From: Candidatus Thorarchaeota archaeon MP11T_1
GTDB lineage: Archaea; Asgardarchaeota; Thorarchaeia; Thorarchaeales; Thorarchaeaceae
Direction: 5' to 3'
Length of the DNA: 18,356 nt
NCBI GenBank assembly: GCA_002825515.1
Contig: PJET01000015.1
Span: 1 to 18,356 of the forward strand
This document shows, in pieces, positions 1-5,740 of this stretch. Under the pieces are notes generated by a model that saw only the letters and a list, made by a program, of their open reading frames with translations, searched no databases and was not told where the DNA came from. The position numbers and the translations under genes are program-made. The first letter of the stretch is position 1; each line of letters begins with the position of its first letter.

Positions 1-137
1 GATGGGCTTACCGGAGTATTCGGCGGATAGCACAACTGAAAAAAACGGGAAGTCTTGTACCTGGGCCTGAGCACATCAGTTTCGAGGAAGCCCTCGAAGT
101 GATAGTGGAGATGGTTAAAAATGAAGCGCTTGACTGA
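1..137 (+). CDS. C-terminal end of an unrecognised protein (5' truncated)
   Basis: The frame beginning at base 3 is open from the window edge to a TGA at 135-137 and encodes the last 44 residues of a protein. The visible part contains a basic stretch (RSIRRIAQLKK) and an acidic helical end (FEEALEVIVEMVKNEALD). The other two forward frames stop early, at 28-30 and 68-70, so this is the likely coding frame. Its direction and its 12-base distance to the next start fit the same-strand operon. No family is recognised and the real start lies outside the window. Confidence 0.6.
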   Translation, partial: WAYRSIRRIAQLKKTGSLVPGPEHISFEEALEVIVEMVKNEALD

Positions 138-149
138 GCAGGATAGTAC

Positions 150-347
150 ATGACCAAAGAAGAAAAAGACGAGTTGGTCGCCAAAGCATTGATGACCGAA
201 GAGGGTAAGAAATCTCTTCGCCCAATCATCCAAGAAGCGGGCGCTATATTTGCTGATATGTGTCTGCCAGGATCTTTTGGATGGCATCTAGGACGAGCGG
301 TAGCTGGTTTACCACCAAGGAGTAATTATGACGTGGAGAAATCCTAA
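150..347 (+). CDS. Small hypothetical protein (65 aa)
   Basis: The gene starts at ATG 150, with an AGGAT sequence a few bases upstream as a modest ribosome binding site. The protein begins with a charged helix (TKEEKDELVAKALMTEEGKK), followed by a less polar middle (AGAIFADMCLPGSFGWHLGRAVAG) that could be a short amphipathic or membrane-contacting helix, though it is too polar in places for a confident transmembrane call. Its end overlaps the next gene by 20 bases, which suggests translational coupling. Function is unknown. Confidence 0.6.
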   Translation: MTKEEKDELVAKALMTEEGKKSLRPIIQEAGAIFADMCLPGSFGWHLGRAVAGLPPRSNYDVEKS

Positions 348-615
348 GCTAACCCCGGAGTTCAAACAATGGCTCATGGATGAGATTGAGGCTGTTTGCA
401 AATACAGGGACATCGCAAACTACGCCATTCATCACGGCCATTTCGATGTCGAGATTGAAATCCTAGTTCACAAAGATGACGAACCAGCCGTAGCGAACGC
501 TCTGCCAGATATCATCGAGAAAATCAAAGAGAAGACAGATGCGCTAGCTCCGGTTGTCTACCTCAGTGGTCAGATGAACCCTGAGCTTGAGCAATACAAA
601 TGGAGTCAAGTATGA
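328..615 (+). CDS. Hypothetical protein (95 aa)
   Basis: ATG 328 has a strong AAGGAG ribosome binding site about six bases upstream, inside the end of the preceding gene. The protein is a small mixed helix/strand domain: an acidic helical start, a central strand region (FDVEIEILVHKDDEP), a second helix (IIEKIKEKTDAL) and a short polar tail. There is no signal peptide or metal site. The stop codon overlaps the next start in an ATGA arrangement (612-615). Not recognised as a known family. Confidence 0.75.
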   Translation: MTWRNPKLTPEFKQWLMDEIEAVCKYRDIANYAIHHGHFDVEIEILVHKDDEPAVANALPDIIEKIKEKTDALAPVVYLSGQMNPELEQYKWSQV

Positions 616-746
616 TTACTAAGCGAAGATTGATATGGGTTTCAGCGGGGTTGCTTATCGCTGGAATGATTTGGAAAGCATACAAAATCTATACATCTGC
701 CGAGGTCGTGGATGATGAGGAAGAAGATAAAAAAGATGAGGAGTAG
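612..746 (+). CDS. Single-span small membrane protein (44 aa)
   Basis: The start ATG at 612 overlaps the stop of the previous gene (ATGA), so translation is probably coupled. The protein has a short basic N-terminus (MITKRR), one hydrophobic segment at about residues 7-21 (LIWVSAGLLIAGMIW), then a polar stretch and a strongly acidic tail (VVDDEEEDKKDEE). The charge pattern predicts a cytoplasmic N-terminus. This architecture is common among uncharacterised phage membrane proteins and also resembles small lysis-related proteins, but nothing specific supports a lysis role. Confidence 0.65.
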   Translation: MITKRRLIWVSAGLLIAGMIWKAYKIYTSAEVVDDEEEDKKDEE

Positions 747-748
747 AT

Positions 749-982
749 ATGCGTCATTGTCATCATAGTGGATACAATACGGAGCCCAAGCCCGGTGATT
801 TAGCTTTATGTGCCAAAGGATGTGTTGGGGTCATCACTGGAAAGAAAGGTGATAGGTATATCGGACTTCGTTTGCACAATCCTCCAGGGGGTTCTTGGTC
901 AAGTAAGAAACCAAGAGTTGTTGGCAAGGTAGAAGATGTAGATGCCTTCGTATCCATTCTAAATCCATTCTATGAGAAGTGA
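749..982 (+). CDS. Hypothetical small beta-rich protein (77 aa)
   Basis: ATG 749 follows the preceding stop by two bases, and the GAGGAG sequence at the end of the upstream gene serves as its ribosome binding site. Residues 16-35 (GDLALCAKGCVGVITGKKG) look like a small beta-barrel of the KOW/SH3 kind, in which a GD-x-V-x-GxVG turn is typical. This is a structural impression, not a family assignment. Histidines and cysteines near the N-terminus (HCHH) could bind metal. The reverse-strand open frames across this gene are shadows. Confidence 0.65.
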   Translation: MRHCHHSGYNTEPKPGDLALCAKGCVGVITGKKGDRYIGLRLHNPPGGSWSSKKPRVVGKVEDVDAFVSILNPFYEK

Positions 983-984
983 AC

Positions 985-2196
985 ATGAATCGCGTAGAGC
1001 TGGTCAAAAAGAAGTTTCCTAAGCACATTACTGCTGCTTTGGCTATTGAAGATCCAAGCCGTGGCAAGAATAAGTATCTACTCTGGATTGCTCAGCAACT
1101 GAAAAAGGGACATAACTCCGCTGATATCTCAGCTTCAGTTCAGTTCTTCCACAGCAATCCCGATAGATTTGCACAAAAAGATATTCACAGATACCGGGAT
1201 CTTAAAGAGCTTGAAGATCTCATCAAAGAGATGGGTCTCTCGCGCCGCAAGGAAAAGGAGAAAGATAAAGAAGGAGCGGTAAAAATCTTTGAAAATCCCG
1301 ACTTTGTGTGCGTTCGAGTTGATGATAAACCAGCAATGATCACATATGGTGCGAATACTAAGTGGTGTACCACCATGAGAGATCAGCATTACTATGAGGA
1401 TTACGTCACTCAGGGTAATGATTTCTACATTATCATCACTAAGAATCCTAAAGTTGTTCGCTCTTCTAAGTACGCTGTCGTTCGTAAAGGATTGTTAGAA
1501 TTCCAAGTATATGACGCTCAGGATTCATATGAGCGTTCGTTTTCAGAGGAGGAAGAAGATTGTCTACGCGAAGTTGTTCAGGCAGTCGTAGCAGACAAAC
1601 CGCCAAAGAATTATCTACGGCTGGTATGTGCTGGTGACATTCCTACTGACGAAGCTGCGCAATGGTTGAAGACCCAGAGCAAAGTGACCCAAAGATACGT
1701 TGAGGAGAAAAGACCCGACCTCCAGTTCCTGAGCAAAGATACCTCTGAACTGGTAGAACTCTTTGTTAATAACTGGCAACGCAGGCATATGGGTAAAATG
1801 GGTTACGCCAAGTTGCTAGAGATGGCAAAATACATAGCGGGCCACAAAGACAAGAAAAAATACTACGGTTTGAAGACTGATCTGGTAAAAAAGCTCGAAG
1901 GTAACGACAAGATGGTATTTGCCACAGACGCTGATGCCAGAATAAGAGCTATCGTTGCTGGTAATGTCTCAGTGGAAAAAGCAAAACGATTCTTCGATGA
2001 CAGAGCATTGAGTGTATTTAAAGCCGCTGCCAGACTTGTAGATGCAGATTTCCTGTTCGATTTTGCTGAAAATACAAAATCGACACGGAAAAGAAAAGCA
2101 GCAAATGAGGTAATTATAGAGAGAATATCACAAGAAAAGGTGAGAGATTTTGTTCTCAATCAAACAAGGGATGTGGTAAGATCCCTAATGGATTGA
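985..2196 (+). CDS. Phage protein with GANTKWCT motif and helical-repeat tail (403 aa)
   Basis: The start is taken as ATG 985 rather than GTG 979, because GAGAAG at 974-979 is well spaced and 979 overlaps the previous stop. The N-terminal 90 residues are helical and basic. The central domain carries Y-GANTKWCT at residues 121-129, followed by a strand-rich region (DFYIIITKNPKVVRSSKYAVVRKG) and a YDAQD motif. A Gly-x-x-TKWC-T segment before a strand-rich region occurs in many uncharacterised phage and bacterial proteins; I know no established activity. The C-terminal 170 residues contain repeated helices (for example ADARIRAIVAGNVSVEKAKRFF) resembling HEAT-type repeats. The gene ends 109 bases before a homing endonuclease. 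Confidence 0.8.
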   Translation: MNRVELVKKKFPKHITAALAIEDPSRGKNKYLLWIAQQLKKGHNSADISASVQFFHSNPDRFAQKDIHRYRDLKELEDLIKEMGLSRRKEKEKDKEGAVKIFENPDFVCVRVDDKPAMITYGANTKWCTTMRDQHYYEDYVTQGNDFYIIITKNPKVVRSSKYAVVRKGLLEFQVYDAQDSYERSFSEEEEDCLREVVQAVVADKPPKNYLRLVCAGDIPTDEAAQWLKTQSKVTQRYVEEKRPDLQFLSKDTSELVELFVNNWQRRHMGKMGYAKLLEMAKYIAGHKDKKKYYGLKTDLVKKLEGNDKMVFATDADARIRAIVAGNVSVEKAKRFFDDRALSVFKAAARLVDADFLFDFAENTKSTRKRKAANEVIIERISQEKVRDFVLNQTRDVVRSLMD

Positions 2197-2229
2197 TCTG
2201 TCTTGAATCTTCATCTGACAAAATAGCAG

Positions 2230-2295
2230 AAGTCGAGAATCGTCTTGACTTTGTAAAAATACATGGTAGTAATTCGGGATGTGGTAATAATCCCG
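2230..2295 (+). other. Two consecutive RNA hairpins upstream of the homing endonuclease
   Basis: The 109-base gap between the two genes holds two stem-loops. AAGTCGAG (2230-2237) pairs with CTTGACTT (2244-2251) around a six-base loop, with one G-T pair. CGGGAT (2275-2280) pairs perfectly with ATCCCG (2290-2295) around a nine-base loop. Neither is followed by a T run, so they are not ordinary terminators. The second helix and its flanks (AATTCGGG and AATCCCGC) recall the P4 region of group I introns, but I cannot find the rest of an intron core. Confidence 0.45.
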
Positions 2296-2305
2296 CATTC
2301 CTTCC

Positions 2306-2773
2306 ATGGAAAGGGATGTTTATTGGTTGGCAGGTCTTTTAGAAGGTGAAGGATCCTTTTTAGCACCTGTACCATCCGCACCTAATCGTCCAATAATATC
2401 ACTACAAATGACGGATTTAGATATTATGGATAGGGTTGCTGTTTTTTTTAATACTAAAGTATATAGAAGTAAAAAACAAAAAGAACATCACAAACAATCT
2501 TATTTTCTTCATATACGGGGTAAAAAAGCAGTTGAATGGATGAAAAAACTTTTTCCTTTAATGGGGAAAAGAAGGCAGAGCCAAATAATGAAAGCGATAG
2601 CTTTATATATTAGTACAAACAGAAATAGGAGACTCTCTAACCATGATGTAAAAAATATAAGACATGAATGCCAACTTGGAACTTCTATATCTTCATTATC
2701 GCGGCAATATGGAATAAGCAGGTATGCTATTAGACTTATCAGAGATAAGAAAACTTATTCCGATGTTGATTAG
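2306..2773 (+). CDS. LAGLIDADG-type homing endonuclease with C-terminal helix-turn-helix (155 aa)
   Basis: Residues 8-17 (WLAGLLEGEG) are a clear LAGLIDADG motif with the catalytic acidic residue, followed by SF as is usual. A single motif in a 155-aa protein implies action as a homodimer making a double-strand break at a long target site. Residues about 126-150 (SISSLSRQYGISRYAIRLIRD) form a helix-turn-helix of the kind that helps homing enzymes bind DNA. The gene is visibly more AT-rich than its neighbours, indicating recent acquisition. No good ribosome binding site precedes ATG 2306. The stop codon TAG (2771-2773) shares its G with the first base of tRNA-Ala(GGC). It may be free-standing or a remnant of an intron. 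Confidence 0.88.
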   Translation: MERDVYWLAGLLEGEGSFLAPVPSAPNRPIISLQMTDLDIMDRVAVFFNTKVYRSKKQKEHHKQSYFLHIRGKKAVEWMKKLFPLMGKRRQSQIMKAIALYISTNRNRRLSNHDVKNIRHECQLGTSISSLSRQYGISRYAIRLIRDKKTYSDVD

Positions 2774-2844
2774 GGGCCTTGGTGAAATCGGGATCACGTA
2801 ACACTGGCAGTGTTAAATAGCGAGTTCGAATCTCGCAGGCTCCA
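2773..2844 (+). tRNA. tRNA-Ala(GGC)
   Basis: The full cloverleaf can be folded. The acceptor is GGGGCCT/AGGCTCC with the G3-U70 pair that marks alanine tRNAs. The D-stem is GTGA/TCAC, the anticodon stem TAACA/TGTTA with loop CTGGCAG (anticodon GGC at 2806-2808), and the T-arm GCGAG/CTCGC with loop TTCGAAT. The discriminator is A2844. The 3' CCA is not encoded (the next bases are CAATG). It reads GCC and probably GCU codons. ATG of the next gene starts two bases after the discriminator. Confidence 0.96.
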
Positions 2845-2846
2845 CA

Positions 2847-3074
2847 ATGAATTGGTTATCAAGCAAGTGTTTGAATTGTGGCCAAATAACGGAGAACTAT
2901 TTGTTGAAAACTCTCGTGATAGAGAGAAAGATTTTATGGTGGCGGCTCGGATCGGAATTCAAATCTACCTGTCCTGAATGTGGGAGTGACAATCTCGAAG
3001 AGATTGGATACCACGTTGGACATGATGATAATGGGAAACCGGTGTATAGTCCTTATGTCCCAGATAACTACTGA
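2847..3074 (+). CDS. Small zinc-ribbon protein (75 aa)
   Basis: The protein carries a four-cysteine zinc-ribbon pattern: C8-LN-C11 near the N-terminus and C42-PE-C45 after a basic middle segment (IERKILWWRLGSEFKS). Such ribbons fold round one zinc ion and usually bind nucleic acid or protein. The tail (YHVGHDDNGKPVYSPYVPDNY) is polar. The start at ATG 2847 lies only two bases after the mature end of tRNA-Ala(GGC), so there is no room for a ribosome binding site on a processed transcript, and none is seen within the tRNA. No specific function can be assigned. Confidence 0.75.
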   Translation: MNWLSSKCLNCGQITENYLLKTLVIERKILWWRLGSEFKSTCPECGSDNLEEIGYHVGHDDNGKPVYSPYVPDNY

Positions 3075-3076
3075 AA

Positions 3077-3718
3077 ATGACAGAAAGACCCCCACAGGTA
3101 ACTGCTATCCATGAGGGGCTTTGTCGCATCCTACCATTAGCACCAACTATCATAGAGCTAGGGGCTAATACAGGACAAGATACAGAGCTGATCCTGAAGA
3201 GCTGTAAGGGCTCTTATAGGTATTTTGCTTTCGAACCAGATCCTCGTGCTCTGAAGGTATTGAAAGAACGGCAACTACCAATCCAGATAATTGAGTCAGC
3301 AATTGGCTCATTCAATGGTACAACGAAATTATACCACGGATATACTCAAGATGATCCTGATGACGTAGATTACACAGTCTACTCATCGATTCTGGAGCCC
3401 ACCAAGTTTCTATTGCAACACGCAATTCATTTCTCGACCGAACATACGGTCAATGTTACTACTCTAGACGATTTTGCAGCACAGCAACAAATAGAACATA
3501 TTGATTTCATGTGGGTCGACATCCAAGGATCAGAGTTCAATATGATTCAGGGAGGTCAACATACACTAAGTAATACTGATTGGTTGTATATTGAGGTAGC
3601 AAATCGTCCTAGATATGTAGGGGAAAGGGTCGAGGCTGAAGTTCTCGCAGCTTTACCAGGAAACTGGAAAATAAACAGGAGATACTCATATAAAGATATA
3701 TTGTTGAGACGGTCATGA
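3077..3718 (+). CDS. FkbM-family SAM-dependent methyltransferase (213 aa)
   Basis: The Rossmann methyltransferase signature is complete. Motif I is IIELGANTGQDTEL (residues 25-38), binding S-adenosylmethionine. The acidic residue of motif II is in FAFEPDPRAL (50-59), for the ribose hydroxyls. The FkbM hallmark is IDFMWVDIQGSEFNMIQGG (142-160), with the D-x-QG-x-E core. Family members O-methylate sugars or small molecules, so a phage member could modify a glycan or a nucleic-acid decoration; the substrate cannot be read from sequence. The gene starts two bases after the preceding stop, and its own stop overlaps the next ATG (ATGA). Confidence 0.88.
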   Translation: MTERPPQVTAIHEGLCRILPLAPTIIELGANTGQDTELILKSCKGSYRYFAFEPDPRALKVLKERQLPIQIIESAIGSFNGTTKLYHGYTQDDPDDVDYTVYSSILEPTKFLLQHAIHFSTEHTVNVTTLDDFAAQQQIEHIDFMWVDIQGSEFNMIQGGQHTLSNTDWLYIEVANRPRYVGERVEAEVLAALPGNWKINRRYSYKDILLRRS

Positions 3719-3942
3719 GCAACCACAAGAATTACAGGCGGGGTGAGGAAAAACGAACCGAGAATGGCCCAAGATGGGAGAATGGAAATCCTGGTAAAGG
3801 ATGTAATAGTACCCATGTGGCGCGGGCCAGGAAAGCCTGGAAGGCAATTAAAAACAGATCATTTAGGAGAAATGGAAAGGTGTCTCCGAAATTTCGGGGA
3901 GCCAAGCCCATGGCTCCAATAGAAGATGGCGACGTAGCATAA
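3715..3942 (+). CDS. Small basic protein (75 aa) whose 3' end overlaps tRNA-Met
   Basis: ATG 3715 overlaps the methyltransferase stop (ATGA), so it is probably translationally coupled. The protein is rich in Arg, Lys, Asn and Gly (for example NHKNYRRGEEKR and KAIKNRSFRRNGKVSPKFRG), consistent with nucleic-acid binding and an HNH-associated or ribosomal-like tail, but no domain is recognised. The final 15 bases including the TAA stop (3940-3942) lie inside the 5' part of tRNA-Met(CAT), which begins at 3928. RNase P cleavage there would remove the stop codon and leave a non-stop message. Confidence 0.65.
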   Translation: MSNHKNYRRGEEKRTENGPRWENGNPGKGCNSTHVARARKAWKAIKNRSFRRNGKVSPKFRGAKPMAPIEDGDVA

Positions 3943-3999
3943 TGGTAGTGCAGCAGTTTCATAAGCTGTGTTGTGTGGGTTCGACTCCCACCGTCGCTA
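3928..3999 (+). tRNA. tRNA-Met(CAT)
   Basis: Acceptor GGCGACG/CGTCGCT (with G1-U72), D-arm GCAT/GTGC with a GG-containing loop, anticodon arm GCAGT/GCTGT with loop TTCATAA (CAT at 3960-3962), T-arm GTGGG/CCCAC with loop TTCGACT. The discriminator is A3999 and CCA is not encoded (the next bases are CCG). It lacks the three G-C pairs in the anticodon stem expected of an initiator, so it is an elongator tRNA. Because CAT can be lysidine-modified, an AUA-reading tRNA-Ile is an alternative. Confidence 0.93.
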
Positions 4000-4017
4000 C
4001 CGAACACATTCTAAAAC

Positions 4018-4269
4018 ATGGATAAGTGTCATAATTGTCGTAGTTTTGGTGGTCTAAATATGGATGCCATTCCACCACTTGGTGGTTATTGGTGTTTCGC
4101 AATGAAGCGTTATATGGTTGATACCAAGGCCGAGTGTCCTTTTTTCCAAGAAATGATTCCAGAGGGTGCTACATGTACCCACCCAGATATGACTGAATGC
4201 CATCCTGGTTGTGGGCATTTCTACTGTCCAGATTGCGGATTGACTTGGGATGACGGTGCAGCGAAATGA
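4018..4269 (+). CDS. Cysteine-rich metal-binding protein (83 aa)
   Basis: The 83-residue protein has ten cysteines and several histidines. They include C4-HN-C7, C26, C40, C53, and a dense C-terminal cluster C61-x3-C65-x4-C70-PD-C73 with H55, H62 and H67. The last part (CGHFYCPDCGLTWDD) is a typical zinc-ribbon end. Two metal sites are plausible. The start lies 18 bases after tRNA-Met with no obvious ribosome binding site. The gene ends with an ATGA overlap into the next one. Function is not recognisable. Confidence 0.72.
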   Translation: MDKCHNCRSFGGLNMDAIPPLGGYWCFAMKRYMVDTKAECPFFQEMIPEGATCTHPDMTECHPGCGHFYCPDCGLTWDDGAAK

Positions 4270-4811
4270 TAGATGAACTAGTAGAAGGCACTGAGCTGTT
4301 AGATGGGACTGTAATGGTCCAGGTAAGATTTACTGTTGAACAGTATAAGTGGTTAAGAGATTTGGGAGAAGATTTACGCAGCGATTTCTCGGCTGCTGTT
4401 CAAACATGTGTCGATCCTAATATAGAGGCTCACCAAAAAGACAAGTATAACCCTGCAAGATATAGAATAATCGAAAACTTCAAAGGCTGGATGCAACGTT
4501 GCGATTGGAATGAAGCAAAAGAAACGCTGGAACAGTTGCAATTGATGTATCAGCAAGCAGAAATCAGGCATAAACTAATCAGAGGTGAATACGATAAGCA
4601 ACGAAAAACTCCAAAGTACCTGATGTCTATTGATGGAAAAGAAAAATTCATGTCTATCGAAGATGCAGGCGCTATGTACGATAACGGATTTGTTCGTGTA
4701 GAGATTGTGGGTAAAGTGCTAGAGAGTGATGGTTCCAATGTCCGCGATATCACAGACAAGGAACGCAGAGAGATTCGTGAGATTGCAGATGAGTATAGTG
4801 CATCCAAATAG
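4266..4811 (+). CDS. Hypothetical helical protein (181 aa)
   Basis: ATG 4266 overlaps the preceding stop (ATGA), implying coupling. The protein starts with a short strand region (GTVMVQVRFTVEQYKWLRDLGED), then a long helical segment (about residues 55-115: RYRIIENFKGWMQRCDWNEAKETLEQLQLMYQQAEIRHKLIRGEYDK, likely coiled). A second small domain (PKYLMSIDGKEKFMSIEDAGAMYDNGFVRVEIVGKV) follows, then a charged helical end. There are no catalytic motifs or membrane segments. The function is unknown. Confidence 0.75.
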   Translation: MIDELVEGTELLDGTVMVQVRFTVEQYKWLRDLGEDLRSDFSAAVQTCVDPNIEAHQKDKYNPARYRIIENFKGWMQRCDWNEAKETLEQLQLMYQQAEIRHKLIRGEYDKQRKTPKYLMSIDGKEKFMSIEDAGAMYDNGFVRVEIVGKVLESDGSNVRDITDKERREIREIADEYSASK

Positions 4812-4852
4812 TTCCTTCATAGCCGCGCCGTTGGTGACGGCAAAGGAGGAAC
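4811..4852 (+). promoter_or_regulatory. Leader hairpin that pairs the ribosome binding site of the 4853 gene
   Basis: Between the two genes, GTTCCTTC (4811-4818) can pair with GGAGGAAC (4845-4852), seven Watson-Crick pairs plus one G-T. It encloses an inner stem GCCGT/ACGGC (4827-4831 with 4837-4841). The GGAGG ribosome binding site of the ATG at 4853 would be buried in the outer stem. This is seen in the sequence; a regulatory effect is inferred. Confidence 0.5.
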
Positions 4853-5077
4853 ATGGCACATCACAAAAGAAGAAGACCAAAAAATAGAAGAGCGGGCTGC
4901 TTAATGTGCAAGCCCTGGAAAGCCAATGGAGCTAGTGATGGCTCGCGTTATTGGATTCCCAAAGTAGGTGGCCGGAACAACATCGCAGATAGATGGGCTT
5001 CCGGAAACAAGTTTAAACCTTCTGAAAAACGAAGGCTTCAAAGAGATAAATACGAAACGGAGAATTATGGATACTAG
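4853..5077 (+). CDS. Small basic protein with CxxC motif (74 aa)
   Basis: The start ATG 4853 follows a strong AGGAGG site. The protein opens with HHKRRRPKNRRAG and then C16-LM-C19-KPWK. The rest is rich in Arg, Lys, Asn and Gly and ends in a charged segment (SEKRRLQRDKYETENYGY). Proteins of this size beginning with a histidine/arginine patch and an RAGC-x-x-CKPxK element are common unannotated genes of phages and bacteria. A single CxxC could bind zinc as a dimer. Nucleic-acid binding is likely from charge alone; the exact role is unknown. Confidence 0.78.
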   Translation: MAHHKRRRPKNRRAGCLMCKPWKANGASDGSRYWIPKVGGRNNIADRWASGNKFKPSEKRRLQRDKYETENYGY

Positions 5078-5083
5078 CTAGCA

Positions 5084-5109
5084 AGGTACCTTCTGAATAG
5101 GAGGTGCCT
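5084..5109 (+). promoter_or_regulatory. Hairpin overlapping the ribosome binding site of the 5110 gene
   Basis: AGGTACC (5084-5090) can pair with GGTGCCT (5103-5109), six Watson-Crick pairs plus one G-T, with a 12-base loop. An alternative is CCTTC (5089-5093) with GGAGG (5100-5104). Both bury at least part of the AGGAGGT site used by ATG 5110. Confidence 0.4.
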
Positions 5110-5259
5110 ATGCAAAAATGCAAATGGTGCCAGCTCGCGCAGGAATTAAGCACAGACGCAAAGGGTACAATCCATGTATTCATGTGTCGTCCATGCTACC
5201 GAAGGATGCGCAAGCTGGAGACGTTCAAGAAAGAGCGTCGGCAGCAAAAAGCCAAATAA
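5110..5259 (+). CDS. Tiny zinc-ribbon protein (49 aa)
   Basis: This short gene starts at ATG 5110 directly behind an excellent AGGAGGT site and ends at TAA 5257-5259. It encodes a minimal zinc ribbon, C4-KW-C7 and C26-RP-C29, followed by a very basic tail (YRRMRKLETFKKERRQQKAK). The spacing of the cysteine pairs and the tail suggest a nucleic-acid-binding finger. A longer frame in another phase (5174-5389) runs over this gene and the following tRNA and is a shadow. Function is otherwise unknown. Confidence 0.78.
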   Translation: MQKCKWCQLAQELSTDAKGTIHVFMCRPCYRRMRKLETFKKERRQQKAK

Positions 5260-5270
5260 ACATGGCATAC

Positions 5271-5311
5271 CGAGACAGAAGATAAGAGAAGTCATATCTT
5301 CGTCTCGTTTT
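5271..5311 (+). terminator. Stem-loop with T run directly before tRNA-Ala(TGC)
   Basis: CGAGAC (5271-5276) pairs with GTCTCG (5302-5307). After a single bulged A, GAAGATA (5278-5284) pairs with TATCTTC (5295-5301), giving 13 base pairs around a ten-base loop. It is followed by TTTT (5308-5311), and the tRNA begins at the next base. It looks like an intrinsic terminator with a short T run. It could alternatively be a processing barrier protecting the upstream mRNA end when RNase P releases the tRNA. Confidence 0.6.
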
Positions 5312-5383
5312 GGGGCTATGGTGAAGCTGGGATCACGCTACCCTTGCACGGTAGAATTACGAGTTCGAATCTCGTTAGCTCCA
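5312..5383 (+). tRNA. tRNA-Ala(TGC)
   Basis: Acceptor GGGGCTA/TAGCTCC with the alanine G3-U70 pair, D-arm GTGA/TCAC, anticodon arm CTACC/GGTAG with loop CTTGCAC (TGC at 5345-5347), T-arm ACGAG/CTCGT with loop TTCGAAT, discriminator A5383. CCA is not encoded (the next bases are CTATG). It shares its acceptor start, D-arm and T-loop with tRNA-Ala(GGC) at 2773, suggesting duplication and anticodon change. It reads GCA codons and possibly other GCN codons. Confidence 0.96.
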
Positions 5384-5419
5384 CTATGAAGATTCTCTAT
5401 CACGATATATTAATTTATC

Positions 5420-5740
5420 ATGATGTACCCGGTCTATGCAGGTGTCTCGAAGCCACAGATAAGAGAGGACACACCCCTCTCAACGGTGGCTGTCATTCTT
5501 GGTCAATTATTGACTGAGGATACCCTTGACCGTTTTCGGGAGGAAGCCCAGAAGAGTACACTAGCTCAATCAGTCAAGGATGTGATTAGCAAGGAGTTTT
5601 ACCAAGGTTGTAACATCCCGGAGGCAGTTCGATATATGCACAACCACCACATCAAGGAAGTCAGCCAGACTGGTTTTGTATTTGGTTGGATACTTCGACA
5701 CAAAGCCCTTCGTGAAGAAAGAATGAGTTCGGGGCGGTAG
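5420..5740 (+). CDS. Hypothetical protein (106 aa) ending inside tRNA-Ala(CGC)
   Basis: The frame encodes a mostly helical protein (for example TVAVILGQLLTEDTLDRFREEAQKS and NIPEAVRYMHNHHIKEVSQTGFVFGWILRHKALREERM). There are no metal or catalytic motifs. Two ATGs (5420, 5423) are possible and neither has a ribosome binding site; the upstream stretch is AT-rich. A second short frame starts at ATG 5386, two bases after tRNA-Ala(TGC), and overlaps this one in another phase. The stop TAG (5738-5740) is formed by bases U8, A9 and G10 of tRNA-Ala(CGC), an overlap of ten bases. Confidence 0.62.
   Translation: MMYPVYAGVSKPQIREDTPLSTVAVILGQLLTEDTLDRFREEAQKSTLAQSVKDVISKEFYQGCNIPEAVRYMHNHHIKEVSQTGFVFGWILRHKALREERMSSGR

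Noticed and set aside
834..1067. Reverse-strand open frames opposite forward genes (also at 1863-2159, 8025-8348, 8409-8726, 15014-15277 and 17841-18134)
   Set aside because: They are antisense to better supported genes, have no convincing SD and show no recognisable protein features.
2245..2273. TTGACT with a poor -10 (AGTAAT) as promoter for the homing endonuclease
   Set aside because: The -10 lacks the key TA at its start and the -35 lies inside a hairpin; it is too weak to list.
5174..5389. A 71-codon open frame across the 49-aa zinc gene and tRNA-Ala(TGC)
   Set aside because: It overlaps a well-supported gene with a strong SD, runs through a hairpin and a tRNA, and has no ribosome binding site of its own.
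5386..5517. 43-aa frame beginning two bases after tRNA-Ala(TGC)
   Set aside because: It overlaps the longer 5420 gene in another phase and has no recognisable features, so it is mentioned only for its start position.
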